Assembly (NCBI GenBank): GCA_964562455.1
Contig: CAZLTN010000010.1
Span: 32,166-96,165 of the forward strand
DNA from: Ravibacter sp964562455
GTDB lineage: Bacteria > Bacteroidota > Bacteroidia > Cytophagales > Spirosomataceae
Reading direction: 5' to 3'
Length of the DNA stretch: 64,000 bases
The notes beneath the pieces are model-generated. The model searched no databases and had not been told where the DNA came from. It saw only the letters and a list, made by a program, of their open reading frames with translations. How positions within the stretch are numbered: position 1 is the first letter of the stretch; every line of letters starts with the position of its first letter. Made by a program: the position numbers and the translations under genes. Shown here one piece after another: positions 1-7,664 of this stretch.

Positions 1-368
1 TAGGCGGAAATGAGCTTGCGGCCAGAGCGTCGGGGATTAATGTAAACAAGGTCAAAATGATGGTTTATACGCTCTGCGGCGGCCTTGCGGGAATTGCAGG
101 CGTGCTACTCACGTCAAGGATTACCACAGGCCAGCCAAACGCAGGAATGGGCTTTGAGCTCGATGCCATCGCAGCGGCCATTATCGGCGGTACCAGTACA
201 TCAGGCGGCACCGGCAATATGGTAGGAACATTGCTTGGAGCGCTTTTAATAGGAGTGATCAGCAATGGCCTCGATCTGATGAATGTTTCGTCGTATTACC
301 AGTTGGTGATCAAAGGACTTATTATAGTCGGAGCGGTGGTACTGGATAGTGTAAGTAAGAACAGGTAA
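1..368 (+). CDS. Sugar ABC transporter permease, RbsC-like (5'-truncated by window edge)
   Basis: The reading frame is open from position 3 with no start inside the window, so this is the C-terminal part of a longer inner-membrane protein. It begins with GGNELAARASGINV, a motif typical of RbsC/AraH/XylH-type permeases, and continues with two strongly hydrophobic segments around a GGTSTSGGTGNMVGTLLGA stretch, also typical of the family's C-terminus. Such permeases import ribose, xylose or related sugars together with an ATPase and a periplasmic binding protein. The matching binding protein is at 1141-2061, separated from this gene by a toxin-antitoxin pair. The family is clear; the substrate cannot be read from this fragment. 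Confidence 0.93.
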   Translation, partial: GGNELAARASGINVNKVKMMVYTLCGGLAGIAGVLLTSRITTGQPNAGMGFELDAIAAAIIGGTSTSGGTGNMVGTLLGALLIGVISNGLDLMNVSSYYQLVIKGLIIVGAVVLDSVSKNR

Positions 369-453
369 ATATTCCGTTCTTAATTGAATAAGTCGGAGTT
401 TGTTTTTTAATCCGACAAAAGTTGCACTTTAGTGAAACATATTATACTTTTAC

Positions 454-807
454 ATGACGGCAGAAAAGAAAAGCCAGCGAACAGTCATTTTCTATAAAGA
501 CTATTTTGAAACCTTCTTTGAGAAGCAACGAAATAAAGTTAAAGACAAAATCATCTGGACACTGGAATTGATTGAGGAACTTCCGATAATTCCGGTTACC
601 TATTTAAAGCATATTGAAAATACAGAGGGGCTTTACGCAGTTCGCATCCAGCAGGGAAATGATATTTTTAGAATTTTCTGTTTTTTTGATCAGGGAGATC
701 TGATTGTAATTACCAGCGGATTTCAAAAAAAGACGCAAAAAATCCCGGCGAGTGAAATAGAAAAGGCGCTTAAAATTAAACGGGAATATTATGAAGGAGA
801 AAAATAA
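454..807 (+). CDS. Type II toxin, RelE/HigB-like (phage Gp49-like family)
   Basis: This 117-residue basic protein has the layout of Gp49-like/HigB toxins: an early FYKDYFETFFEKQ helix, a central LKHIENTEGLYAVRI segment, a RIFCFFDQGDLIVI strand pair and a lysine-rich end (GFQKKTQKIP). Members of this family are ribosome-dependent mRNA interferases neutralised by the downstream HTH protein. The next gene overlaps it by 17 bases, the usual toxin-first arrangement. The start codon lies 1-2 bases after a TACTTTTA box (445-452), so the transcript may be almost leaderless. The pair is AT-rich and splits an ABC transporter operon, which suggests insertion by horizontal transfer. The family is confident; activity is inferred. 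Confidence 0.85.
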   Translation: MTAEKKSQRTVIFYKDYFETFFEKQRNKVKDKIIWTLELIEELPIIPVTYLKHIENTEGLYAVRIQQGNDIFRIFCFFDQGDLIVITSGFQKKTQKIPASEIEKALKIKREYYEGEK

Positions 808-1096
808 TGACAGGCTTACTCTCGAACAATTTAAAGACGAGCATTACGGCAAACGGGGTACTCCAAAACGGGAGCAACTCGAAAAAGGATATCACGAGTT
901 CAAAGTAGGCGCTTTGATTCACCAGGCCAGGCTGGAGAAAGGACTAACCCAGGAAGAGCTTGCCGGAAAGATCGGTACTACTAAGTCCTACATTTCAAAA
1001 ATCGAAAACAACATCAAAGAAGTCAGGCTTTCAACTCTTCAAAAAATTGTAGAAATAGGTTTAGGTGGTCAATTACAATTAAGTATCAAACTCTAA
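791..1096 (+). CDS. XRE-family antitoxin (HigA-like), partner of the upstream toxin
   Basis: This 101-residue protein carries one Cro/C1-type helix-turn-helix at about residues 38-92, with the classic GLTQEELAGKIGTTKSYISK core. Its 17-base overlap with the toxin gene implies translational coupling. Antitoxins of this class bind the toxin and repress the shared promoter. The basic N-terminal arm (residues 1-35) is probably the toxin-binding part (inference). The gene stops about 45 bases before the RbsB-like gene. Confidence 0.87.
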   Translation: MKEKNNDRLTLEQFKDEHYGKRGTPKREQLEKGYHEFKVGALIHQARLEKGLTQEELAGKIGTTKSYISKIENNIKEVRLSTLQKIVEIGLGGQLQLSIKL

Positions 1097-1140
1097 ATTC
1101 ATTTTCAAATCCTGATAAAACCCCAAAAGGTATCTTCTAT

Positions 1141-2061
1141 ATGATCAGAAAAGCAATATCCTCTTTATCTCTGGCAGTAGTGCTGTGGAGCTGCGGCGGC
1201 GCAGAAACTGCAAACGGGCCTGTTATCGGTGTTTCCATGCTGAGCCTGCAGAATGAGTTCGTGGTCAACGTGGCGGATGAAATTGAAAAAAAGGCCGGAG
1301 AACACGGCGTGAAGCTGATCATGGTTGACGCCGAACGTTCCGCACTTAAGCAGGTTGAACAGGTAGAGAGTTTTATTGCCCAGAAAGTAGACGCCATTAT
1401 ACTCAATCCCTGTGAGGTTGAGGCCAGTTCCCCGGCGGTAGAAAAAGCAAAGGCAGCGGGTATCCCTATAATCAACGTTAATTCTGAAACAAACGCCTCG
1501 CCATCCGCATTCGTAGGCTCCGACGATGTAGAGGCCGGCAGGATCGCCATGCGGTATATCGCCGAAAAGCTGAACGGGAACGGCAATGTACTCATCATGC
1601 ACGGCTATATGGGACAGGCCGCACAGATACAAAGGGATAAAGGCGCCAAGGAAATACTGGCCGGTACTCCCGGACTGAGGCTCCTGGCTGAGCAGACTGG
1701 TCAGTGGGACCGTTCAAAAGCCATGTCCCTTACCGAAAACTGGATACAATCGTACGGTAGTCAGATCAGCGCCATCTTTGCCCAAAATGACGAAATGGGA
1801 ATGGGAGCGGTAAAAGCCCTCTCTGAAGCCGGGCTGAAAGACAAAGTGATCGTTGTAAGCATTGACGCCATTCCTGATGCACTCCAGGCGGTTAATAAGG
1901 GGAATCTCGATGCAACTGTCTTCCAGAATGCGGTTGAACAAGGTGGACAGTCGCTCGAAACGGCCCTTAAGCTCATTAATAAAGAGCCGGTGGAGAGTAC
2001 GGTTTTAATCCCATTCAAGCTGGTAACGAAGGAAAATGTGACGGAGTACCTGAATAAATAA
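1141..2061 (+). CDS. Sugar ABC transporter substrate-binding lipoprotein, RbsB-like
   Basis: This 306-residue periplasmic binding protein has a lipobox ending at Cys18 (WSC). The mature part starts with VIGVSMLSLQNEFVV and has the two-lobe type 1 fold: DAIILNP near the end of the first sugar-binding segment, an AGIPIINVNSE strand, FVGSDDVEAGRIAMRYI, and AIFAQNDEMGMGAVKAL in lobe 2. These match ribose/galactose-type binding proteins. A second 'DAE'-type ligand loop and QNAVEQGGQSLETALKL close the protein. It belongs with the permease at the start of the window, although a toxin-antitoxin pair sits between them. A TATCTTCT box (1131-1138) directly before the ATG could give it its own promoter. 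The exact sugar is unknown. Confidence 0.92.
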   Translation: MIRKAISSLSLAVVLWSCGGAETANGPVIGVSMLSLQNEFVVNVADEIEKKAGEHGVKLIMVDAERSALKQVEQVESFIAQKVDAIILNPCEVEASSPAVEKAKAAGIPIINVNSETNASPSAFVGSDDVEAGRIAMRYIAEKLNGNGNVLIMHGYMGQAAQIQRDKGAKEILAGTPGLRLLAEQTGQWDRSKAMSLTENWIQSYGSQISAIFAQNDEMGMGAVKALSEAGLKDKVIVVSIDAIPDALQAVNKGNLDATVFQNAVEQGGQSLETALKLINKEPVESTVLIPFKLVTKENVTEYLNK

Positions 2062-2067
2062 CAGGTC

Positions 2068-2463
2068 CTACTCTCTCCGGCCCCATAAAACTGTAGACTC
2101 GTCCCCTCTCAGAGCCTGGATCAACTCCGACCTTTGCTGAGACGTGATACTTTGGAAATCAATCGTGCGGCCTCCGCAATCATAAATAGCACATCCCATA
2201 CAAGACGAATAGCCCAGCCAGCTTTCAAAATAAGTACCACCATTATAGTCAACCATACTGATAGTCAGATACCTATCCGCCCCGCCCTTTTTAGCATCCT
2301 GAACAATCTTTTTCAACCAACCGAGGTTGTTAAGGGGATCTTTTACGCCACAAGCAGTAGCTTCTGAATTAAGCCCTAACTGATCGATGATCCGGTCCTC
2401 TTTTTTACAGGAAGAATAAGCCACTAAAAAAGACATCATAAGGAGGTAAAATAACTTTTTCAT
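2068..2463 (-). CDS. Small cysteine-rich lipoprotein, tandem paralog 1
   Basis: I start this gene at 2463, where MKKLFYLLMM begins a lipoprotein signal with lipid-attachment Cys19 (YSSC). The longer open frame only adds a non-signal extension. The mature protein (131 residues in total) contains ACGVKDPLNNLGWLKK, then a YNGGTYFESW strand, then SCMGCAIYDCGG. The CGVxDPxxxLxWLK block recurs in small Bacteroidota lipoproteins of unknown function. The next gene upstream (2487-2870) is a clear paralog and the two probably share a transcript. Conserved cysteines suggest disulfides or metal binding, but no function can be assigned. Confidence 0.82.
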   Translation of the reverse strand: MKKLFYLLMMSFLVAYSSCKKEDRIIDQLGLNSEATACGVKDPLNNLGWLKKIVQDAKKGGADRYLTISMVDYNGGTYFESWLGYSSCMGCAIYDCGGRTIDFQSITSQQRSELIQALRGDESTVLWGRRE

Positions 2464-2486
2464 TTTCGAACAGATTAAAAAAACAA

Positions 2487-2870
2487 TTATTCTCTCGGTA
2501 AACTCCGGGGCCATAAGAAAACAGCGGAAGAACCTGATGATTCCTTTGCTAACTCCCGGTATTCTTCTTCCGTAAAAAGCGCTCCTGGTATTATCTGCTC
2601 TCCGCTGCAATCCAAAATAATACAGTACATACAGGACATGTGCGCCTCATAATAGTGAAAATAAGCATTCCCCTTGTATTCAAACTTTTTGATAGTCATC
2701 ATACCCGCCGTTCCTGCGCTTTTTGCGTCATCGACCTTCTGTTTCAACCAGGGCAGGTTATTGACCGGATCTTTGACCCCGCAGGCCGAGACCCCGGGGC
2801 TATGTGTTTTCGTTTTACATGAATAGAAAACAAGAGGCAACAAAAGGGCAACGAAGTAATACTTTCTCAT
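2487..2870 (-). CDS. Small cysteine-rich lipoprotein, tandem paralog 2
   Basis: This is a 127-residue lipoprotein with signal MRKYYFVALLLPLVFYSC and lipid-attachment Cys18. The mature part repeats the architecture of its neighbour: ACGVKDPVNNLPWLKQKVDDAKS, a YKGNAYFHYY strand and SCMYCIILDCSG. The last block differs from the neighbour's SCMGCAIYDCGG mainly at hydrophobic positions, so all four cysteines are kept. The genes are 23 bases apart, consistent with tandem duplication within one operon. The promoter region is shared with the divergent ECF sigma gene and holds an 11-bp inverted repeat. Function is unknown. Confidence 0.82.
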   Translation of the reverse strand: MRKYYFVALLLPLVFYSCKTKTHSPGVSACGVKDPVNNLPWLKQKVDDAKSAGTAGMMTIKKFEYKGNAYFHYYEAHMSCMYCIILDCSGEQIIPGALFTEEEYRELAKESSGSSAVFLWPRSLPRE

Positions 2871-2911
2871 CGGGGGGTGTATTTAAGAGAAAAGACCCTG
2901 TACCGCCGGTC

Positions 2912-2947
2912 AAAGTTGTAAACAAATCAATATTTTTTTACAACTTT
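2912..2947. promoter_or_regulatory. Inverted repeat in divergent promoter region (candidate operator)
   Basis: AAAGTTGTAAA (2912-2922) and TTTACAACTTT (2937-2947) form perfect 11-bp arms separated by 14 bases, midway between the lipoprotein pair and the ECF sigma gene. The left arm contains TGTAAACA (2917-2924), the same octamer found at the proposed GntR sites near 13634 and 14494. It could be an operator or paired promoter elements; neither is proven. Confidence 0.45.
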
Positions 2948-3018
2948 CCTGACCAACCTGACTATATTTAGACCGGTTTCTGTAAAATTTGTTGTTTCTA
3001 CTACCTTTAACCAGCTAA

Positions 3019-3615
3019 ATGACGGAAAAGCAAAACGATGATCTCCAACTGTGGTTACTTCTCAAACAGGGGGATGAAGATGCATTTGCGCTTCTTTTCG
3101 ACAAATATCACACTACGCTTTACAACTACGGGATCAAGCTTTCACCAGGAAAACCGTATCTGGTAGAAGATGCCATACAGGATCTTTTTATTGACCTCTG
3201 GCGCCTCAGAGGCGGGCTAACTGAAGAAGTAGAGTCCGTAAGATTTTACCTTTACAGATCGCTCCGGAGAAAAATCCATCTGGCTTTAAAAAAAGAACCG
3301 TTTTCTGACCTGCCCGAAGCCGGTTTTGAAAAGACACTTCTTACTCAAACCAGTCCTGAATCCCTGTTGATCCACGAAGAAACCATGTGTCTGCAAAAAG
3401 CACGCCTTGAAGAGCTCATTCATCGCCTTCCTGAAAGGCAACTGGAAGCGATTACCCTCAGGTATTTCGAAGATTTCAGTATTACTGAAATAGCACGGAT
3501 TATGGAAGTCAACGAAAAATCGGTGCGAAACTTTCTCTACAAAGCGCTTGTAACTTTACGGTCAAACCGCCATTGGCTGGTTCTTTCTATGCTGATGGCC
3601 GCAGACCTCGCATAA
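3019..3615 (+). CDS. RNA polymerase ECF-type sigma factor
   Basis: This 198-residue protein has the two sigma-70 regions of extracytoplasmic-function factors. Region 2 is DEDAFALLFDKYHTTLYNY followed by VEDAIQDLFIDLWRLR (about residues 19-70). Region 4 is LEELIHRLPERQLEAITLRYFEDFSITEIARIMEVNEKSVRNFLYKAL (about 135-190), with the helix-turn-helix near the end. In Bacteroidota, such factors usually sit before a FecR anti-sigma gene and a SusC/SusD pair. Here the following frame encodes only the N-terminal part of a FecR-like protein, then the ThuA-propeller lipoprotein. The sigma factor may control the 3726-11979 block (inference from order). Confidence 0.93.
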   Translation: MTEKQNDDLQLWLLLKQGDEDAFALLFDKYHTTLYNYGIKLSPGKPYLVEDAIQDLFIDLWRLRGGLTEEVESVRFYLYRSLRRKIHLALKKEPFSDLPEAGFEKTLLTQTSPESLLIHEETMCLQKARLEELIHRLPERQLEAITLRYFEDFSITEIARIMEVNEKSVRNFLYKALVTLRSNRHWLVLSMLMAADLA

Positions 3616-3725
3616 TGATTTCCACAAAATAACGCGTACTTTCTTGCAAAAATAAATTGATCCGGGAGGGGTCAAATTCATTATCAGTCGCTCTGCCTGT
3701 TAAAAAATACGTACAACGGCCGAAT

Positions 3726-3992
3726 ATGAAATCCGGCATCTATTCTCTTATTGATCTTATCCGGGATGAAGACTTCATTACCTGGGTAAGACGCCCTGCG
3801 CCCGGGTATTCCGGAAGGTGGGAAAAATATCTCGAAAAATTTCCCGGTCAGGCCTCCACGCTTGAACTCGCCAGAAACTATATAAACCTTATTGCCGAAG
3901 ACACCGGCCGCGATATCCCGACAATGAAGCAAAGCAGGAAAATGTGGGAGGAGGTAAAAAACACGATCAAAAGTGAAAATTCAGAAAATTAA
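3726..3992 (+). CDS. FecR-like anti-sigma N-terminal stub (no membrane or periplasmic domain)
   Basis: This short protein (88 residues from the ATG at 3726; an upstream TTG at 3657 would add 23) resembles only the cytoplasmic head of Bacteroidota FecR proteins: LIRDEDFITWVRRPAPGYSGRWEKYLEKFPGQ followed by an AxNYINLIAED helix. A normal FecR is over 300 residues, with a transmembrane helix and a periplasmic domain. Here the frame ends at a stop after a lysine-rich tail and the next gene begins 26 bases later. It could be a cytosolic sigma-binding protein that needs no TonB signal, or a truncated remnant. The resemblance is motif-level and should be treated as moderate. Confidence 0.6.
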   Translation: MKSGIYSLIDLIRDEDFITWVRRPAPGYSGRWEKYLEKFPGQASTLELARNYINLIAEDTGRDIPTMKQSRKMWEEVKNTIKSENSEN

Positions 3993-4017
3993 ACCCGGAT
4001 CGTTCATATAATTCCAT

Positions 4018-7000
4018 ATGTATAAACCTACCTATTTTACTTTCCTGGTTATGACAGCGCTGCTGCTCCTGGGCTGCAGCACAAGCAGGAAAGCACCCGA
4101 TTCCCGGGCTTCTTCCGTCGAAGCACGGCGAGCGGAAGTGCTGTTTCTCGGGCATAAAAGCAAGCACCACGATTCATACAAGTATGCACCGTGGCTTTCT
4201 ATCAAATTGTTCAGGAGCGGCGTCAATATGACCTATGCGAGCGATCTCAGCGCCATTACCGACGAGAACCTGGGCAAGTACGACGGACTGATCATTTATG
4301 CCAACTATAACGAGCTTCCGAAAGACAAAGAAGCTGTTTTACAACGCTTTGTAGAAAAAGGAAAAGGACTTATCCCATTGCACTCCGCAAGTGGCTGCTT
4401 CCGCGATTCGGAGTGGTACATCCGGACGATAGGAGGCGCTTTTGAATCGCACAAAACAGGTACTTTCAAAAATACAATTGTCAATGGCGCCCACCCGGTT
4501 ATGACCGGAATCGGCGAATTTGAAACGTGGGATGAAACTTACGTGCACAAAAATCTCAATCCCGATATAACCGTGCTCGGCGAACGTATCGACGGGGAGC
4601 ATCATGAACCCTATACCTGGGTACGTACGGAAGGGAAATCAAGAATATTTTATACCGCTTACGGCCATGAAGATAAAACCTGGACGAATATCGGCTTCTT
4701 AAACCTGGTAAGAAACGGGGTGCTATGGGCGCTCGGCGAACGGGTACAGCAACAGATCAAAGCGCTTAACCTACCGGATGTCGACATTTACGATGCCGAC
4801 ACCATTGCGTCTTATACCAGCCGGCACCTGGTACCCAAAATACAGGATGCTTTGACACCCCGCGAGTCGATGAAGCTGACACAGATACCGGCCGGCTTCG
4901 ATATACGGCTTTTCGCCTCCGAGCCCGATATTACCAACCCGATCGCAATGGCCTGGGACGAGCGTGGCAGGCTTTGGATCGTCGAGTCGGTCGACTACCC
5001 CAATACCTTCAAGGAAACCGACGGCGCCTCTAACGACAGGATCAAAATCTGCGAGGACACCAACGGGGACGGTCTTGCAGACAAATTCACCGTATTTGCC
5101 GACAACCTGAATATCCCTACCAGCATAGCTTTCTCCAACGGCGGCGTCATTGTTTCGATGGCGCCCGATTTTCTATTCCTGAAGGATACCGATGGAGACG
5201 ACGTAGCCGATATACGCCAGACCATCATGACGGGCTGGAGCAAGTTCGATACCCATGCCGGGCCCTCCAATCTTCAATACGGATTTGATAACAAAATATG
5301 GGGAGTAACGGGCTATTCCGGGTTCCAGGGTAAAATCAACGGTAAGAAAAGCCATTTTCCGCAGGGCATATATCATTTCAGTCCGGATGGCAGCAATTTT
5401 GAATTCCTTGCAAATACGAGCAACAACACCTGGGGGCTCGGTTTTTCGGAAGATAACAACGTCTTTATTTCCACCGCCAATAACACCCACAGCGCCTACT
5501 ACTCTATGCCGGCAAAAAATGCCCAGAGAATACCCTCTGGCGATAAACCCGGTATTTTACCCGTTCAGAAAATAGACGGGCACTACGACGCCCATCCGCT
5601 TACGCCCAATTTCCGGCAGGTAGATGTAGTCGGCGGATTTACTTCGGCAGCCGGCCATCATCTGTATACAGCCCGCGACTTTCCGAAAGAATACTGGAAC
5701 CGGGTCGCCTTTATATGCGAACCCACTATTAGGCTTATTCACAATGCGATAATAGAAAAAGACGGGGCGGGCTTCAGGGAGTCTGACGGATGGAACATGG
5801 CTGCGAGCTCTGACGAATGGTTCGGACCTGTGCAGGCAACAGTCGGCCCGGACGGGGCTCTCTGGATAGCCGACTGGTATAATTTTATTATACAGCACAA
5901 TGTTTTCGTTCCCAGGCAGGCTCCCTCCGAGTTTGTACTGCCTTTTATTGAGCAGCCGCACGGGCAGGGCAATGCCTTTATAAGCCCCCTGAGGGATATT
6001 AACCACGGCCGTATCTACAGGATCACCCCAAAAAATACTATAGGAACTCCTGCCCCCAAACTCGACAAAAACGACATCAGCGGACTGGTTGCTGCGCTCA
6101 GACACACCAATATGTTCTGGCGCATGACTGCCCAAAGGCTCCTTGTAGAAGGTAAAAATAAAAATGCCGCACCCGGCCTTTTCGAAATCATCAACGACAG
6201 ATCTGTGGACGAAGTCGGCCTGAATAGTCCCGCTGTGCACGCCGTATGGACGCTCCACGGGCTGGGCATTCTCGACGGCAGTAACCCTGAGGCGCTGGAA
6301 ACAGTCATGCGGGCGCTCTCCCACCCTGCTCCGGGAGTCAGGAAGGCGGCAGTTACTGTGCTTTCACATGCCGGCCGCAGCTTCGACGAAATACTCAAAG
6401 CCGGCCTGATTAACGATCCGGATCTTAATACCCGTCTGGCTGTTTTCAATGCACTGGCCACGTTTGAGCCAAACGAACTGATCGGCAAGGCCGTTTTCGA
6501 CGCCGCACAAAACACGGAGAACGAGCGGGACAAATGGCTGTCCAAATCGCTTGGAATTGCCGCTATCCATCATGAAAAAGGATTCAGGAAGGCCGCTGAC
6601 GGCAATCATGGTAACTTTACGAAAGAAATCCTCGCAATGCTGGACCAGGAGTCTTACGCCGTGGGTCGCAGGGTCAACCTGCCGTTTTCACCCGATGTCG
6701 CCCATAAGGAGATCGTGCTCAGCACTACCCTCAGCCCTTCCGAAAAAGGTGAACTGGAAGGGTTCGTTGCGGGACAAGGCAACGCTTCCGACGGATATGC
6801 ATTATTTGTAGAAGACGGGAAAGTCAACTGGGTCGTCAACCAGCACGGCCATACTGTAAAGATTCAGTCTTCAGGCCCTTTAACTAATCCTGCCAACATC
6901 CGGGCATTCCTCAAAGCAGGCGGTGAAATCGGGCTTTTCGTTAATGGAAAGAATGAAGGAGAAGCAAGAGTACACGCCCTGTTCACCAGTCCGCTTGAGC

Positions 7001-7542
7001 CCGGCCTCAGATCGGGAGAAGACTATGACGATAGCGATAGAATTGCTTCTTACGGCGGAAGGTTCCCTTTTAAAGGTAATGTTCAGAACACAAAAGTATC
7101 GCTGAACAGACCCTCTGCAAGAGAAAGTACAGTTGCCCCTGGTAGCGGAACCGCTTCCGCTTCAGGCAATGCGATCAGGATTTCCGTTATTCCCGACATG
7201 ATGCAGTACGACAAAAAACTTATCACAGTGAAGGCAGGTGAAAAAGTAACGCTGTTTTTCGATAATCCCGACGGCATGCCGCATAACCTGCTTATTATTA
7301 AACCTGGAGCACTTGAAAAGGTTGGAAATGCGGCAGATAACATGCTGCGCGATCCGAAAGCGGCAGAAAAACATTACGTCCCCAACATCCCTGACGTGCT
7401 TCATTCTACCAGGTTACTGAATACCGGGGAAAGCATCAGCCTGGAATTTACGGCACCGGCCGCACCGGGCGACTATCCTTATGTATGCACCTTTCCCGGC
7501 CATTGGCGGGGTATGAACGGAATTCTGAGGGTAGTGAAGTAG
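4018..7542 (+). CDS. Giant lipoprotein: ThuA domain + dehydrogenase-type propeller + HEAT + lectin-like + cupredoxin
   Basis: This 1174-residue lipoprotein (lipobox LLGC, Cys20) joins several modules. Residues ~38-242 are a ThuA domain (VLFLGHKSKHHDSY, GKGLIPLHSASG). Residues ~287-667 are a beta-propeller of the kind found in Planctomycete-type membrane-bound dehydrogenases and PQQ sugar dehydrogenases (IPAGFDIRLFASEPDITNP, DERGRLWIVE, CEDTNGDGLADK). Residues ~685-870 are HEAT-like helical repeats, and ~875-1030 look like a concanavalin-type lectin domain. Residues ~1053-1174 are a cupredoxin with all four expected type 1 copper ligands visible: His1089, Cys1157, His1162 and Met1166 (C-x4-H-x3-M). 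I infer periplasmic or surface oxidation of a sugar with electrons passed to the copper site. It lacks a CxxCH heme motif, unlike its relative at 56151. Confidence 0.9.
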   Translation: MYKPTYFTFLVMTALLLLGCSTSRKAPDSRASSVEARRAEVLFLGHKSKHHDSYKYAPWLSIKLFRSGVNMTYASDLSAITDENLGKYDGLIIYANYNELPKDKEAVLQRFVEKGKGLIPLHSASGCFRDSEWYIRTIGGAFESHKTGTFKNTIVNGAHPVMTGIGEFETWDETYVHKNLNPDITVLGERIDGEHHEPYTWVRTEGKSRIFYTAYGHEDKTWTNIGFLNLVRNGVLWALGERVQQQIKALNLPDVDIYDADTIASYTSRHLVPKIQDALTPRESMKLTQIPAGFDIRLFASEPDITNPIAMAWDERGRLWIVESVDYPNTFKETDGASNDRIKICEDTNGDGLADKFTVFADNLNIPTSIAFSNGGVIVSMAPDFLFLKDTDGDDVADIRQTIMTGWSKFDTHAGPSNLQYGFDNKIWGVTGYSGFQGKINGKKSHFPQGIYHFSPDGSNFEFLANTSNNTWGLGFSEDNNVFISTANNTHSAYYSMPAKNAQRIPSGDKPGILPVQKIDGHYDAHPLTPNFRQVDVVGGFTSAAGHHLYTARDFPKEYWNRVAFICEPTIRLIHNAIIEKDGAGFRESDGWNMAASSDEWFGPVQATVGPDGALWIADWYNFIIQHNVFVPRQAPSEFVLPFIEQPHGQGNAFISPLRDINHGRIYRITPKNTIGTPAPKLDKNDISGLVAALRHTNMFWRMTAQRLLVEGKNKNAAPGLFEIINDRSVDEVGLNSPAVHAVWTLHGLGILDGSNPEALETVMRALSHPAPGVRKAAVTVLSHAGRSFDEILKAGLINDPDLNTRLAVFNALATFEPNELIGKAVFDAAQNTENERDKWLSKSLGIAAIHHEKGFRKAADGNHGNFTKEILAMLDQESYAVGRRVNLPFSPDVAHKEIVLSTTLSPSEKGELEGFVAGQGNASDGYALFVEDGKVNWVVNQHGHTVKIQSSGPLTNPANIRAFLKAGGEIGLFVNGKNEGEARVHALFTSPLEPGLRSGEDYDDSDRIASYGGRFPFKGNVQNTKVSLNRPSARESTVAPGSGTASASGNAIRISVIPDMMQYDKKLITVKAGEKVTLFFDNPDGMPHNLLIIKPGALEKVGNAADNMLRDPKAAEKHYVPNIPDVLHSTRLLNTGESISLEFTAPAAPGDYPYVCTFPGHWRGMNGILRVVK

Positions 7543-7573
7543 CGACCGGAAATCAGAAGCCGAATTAATAAAT

Positions 7574-7649
7574 CATCATCACATCGTCACATCATCACAT
7601 CGTCACATCATCACATCATCACATCATCACATCATCACATCATCACATC
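7574..7649. repeat. 8-bp tandem array (CATCATCA / CATCGTCA), about 9.5 units
   Basis: Units CATCATCA and CATCGTCA repeat head to tail for 76 bases, ending 15 bases before the start of the ThuA gene at 7665. A nearly identical array lies at 42678-42749, also just upstream of a start codon, and a related CACATCCC array is at 14342-14371. Confidence 0.95.
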
Positions 7650-7664
7650 CTTTAAACAATTCGC

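Noticed and set aside
392..416. GTCGGA/TCCGAC hairpin after the permease gene as a terminator
   Set aside because: The stem is only 6 bp with a 13-base loop and is followed by A, not T, on the coding strand.
5557..6324. Long open frame of 255 codons on the minus strand
   Set aside because: It lies inside the clearly coding ThuA-propeller gene on the other strand and has no recognisable protein features.
7574..7649. Repeat array considered as a CRISPR
   Set aside because: Units are 8 bp head to tail without unique spacers; no cas genes are nearby.
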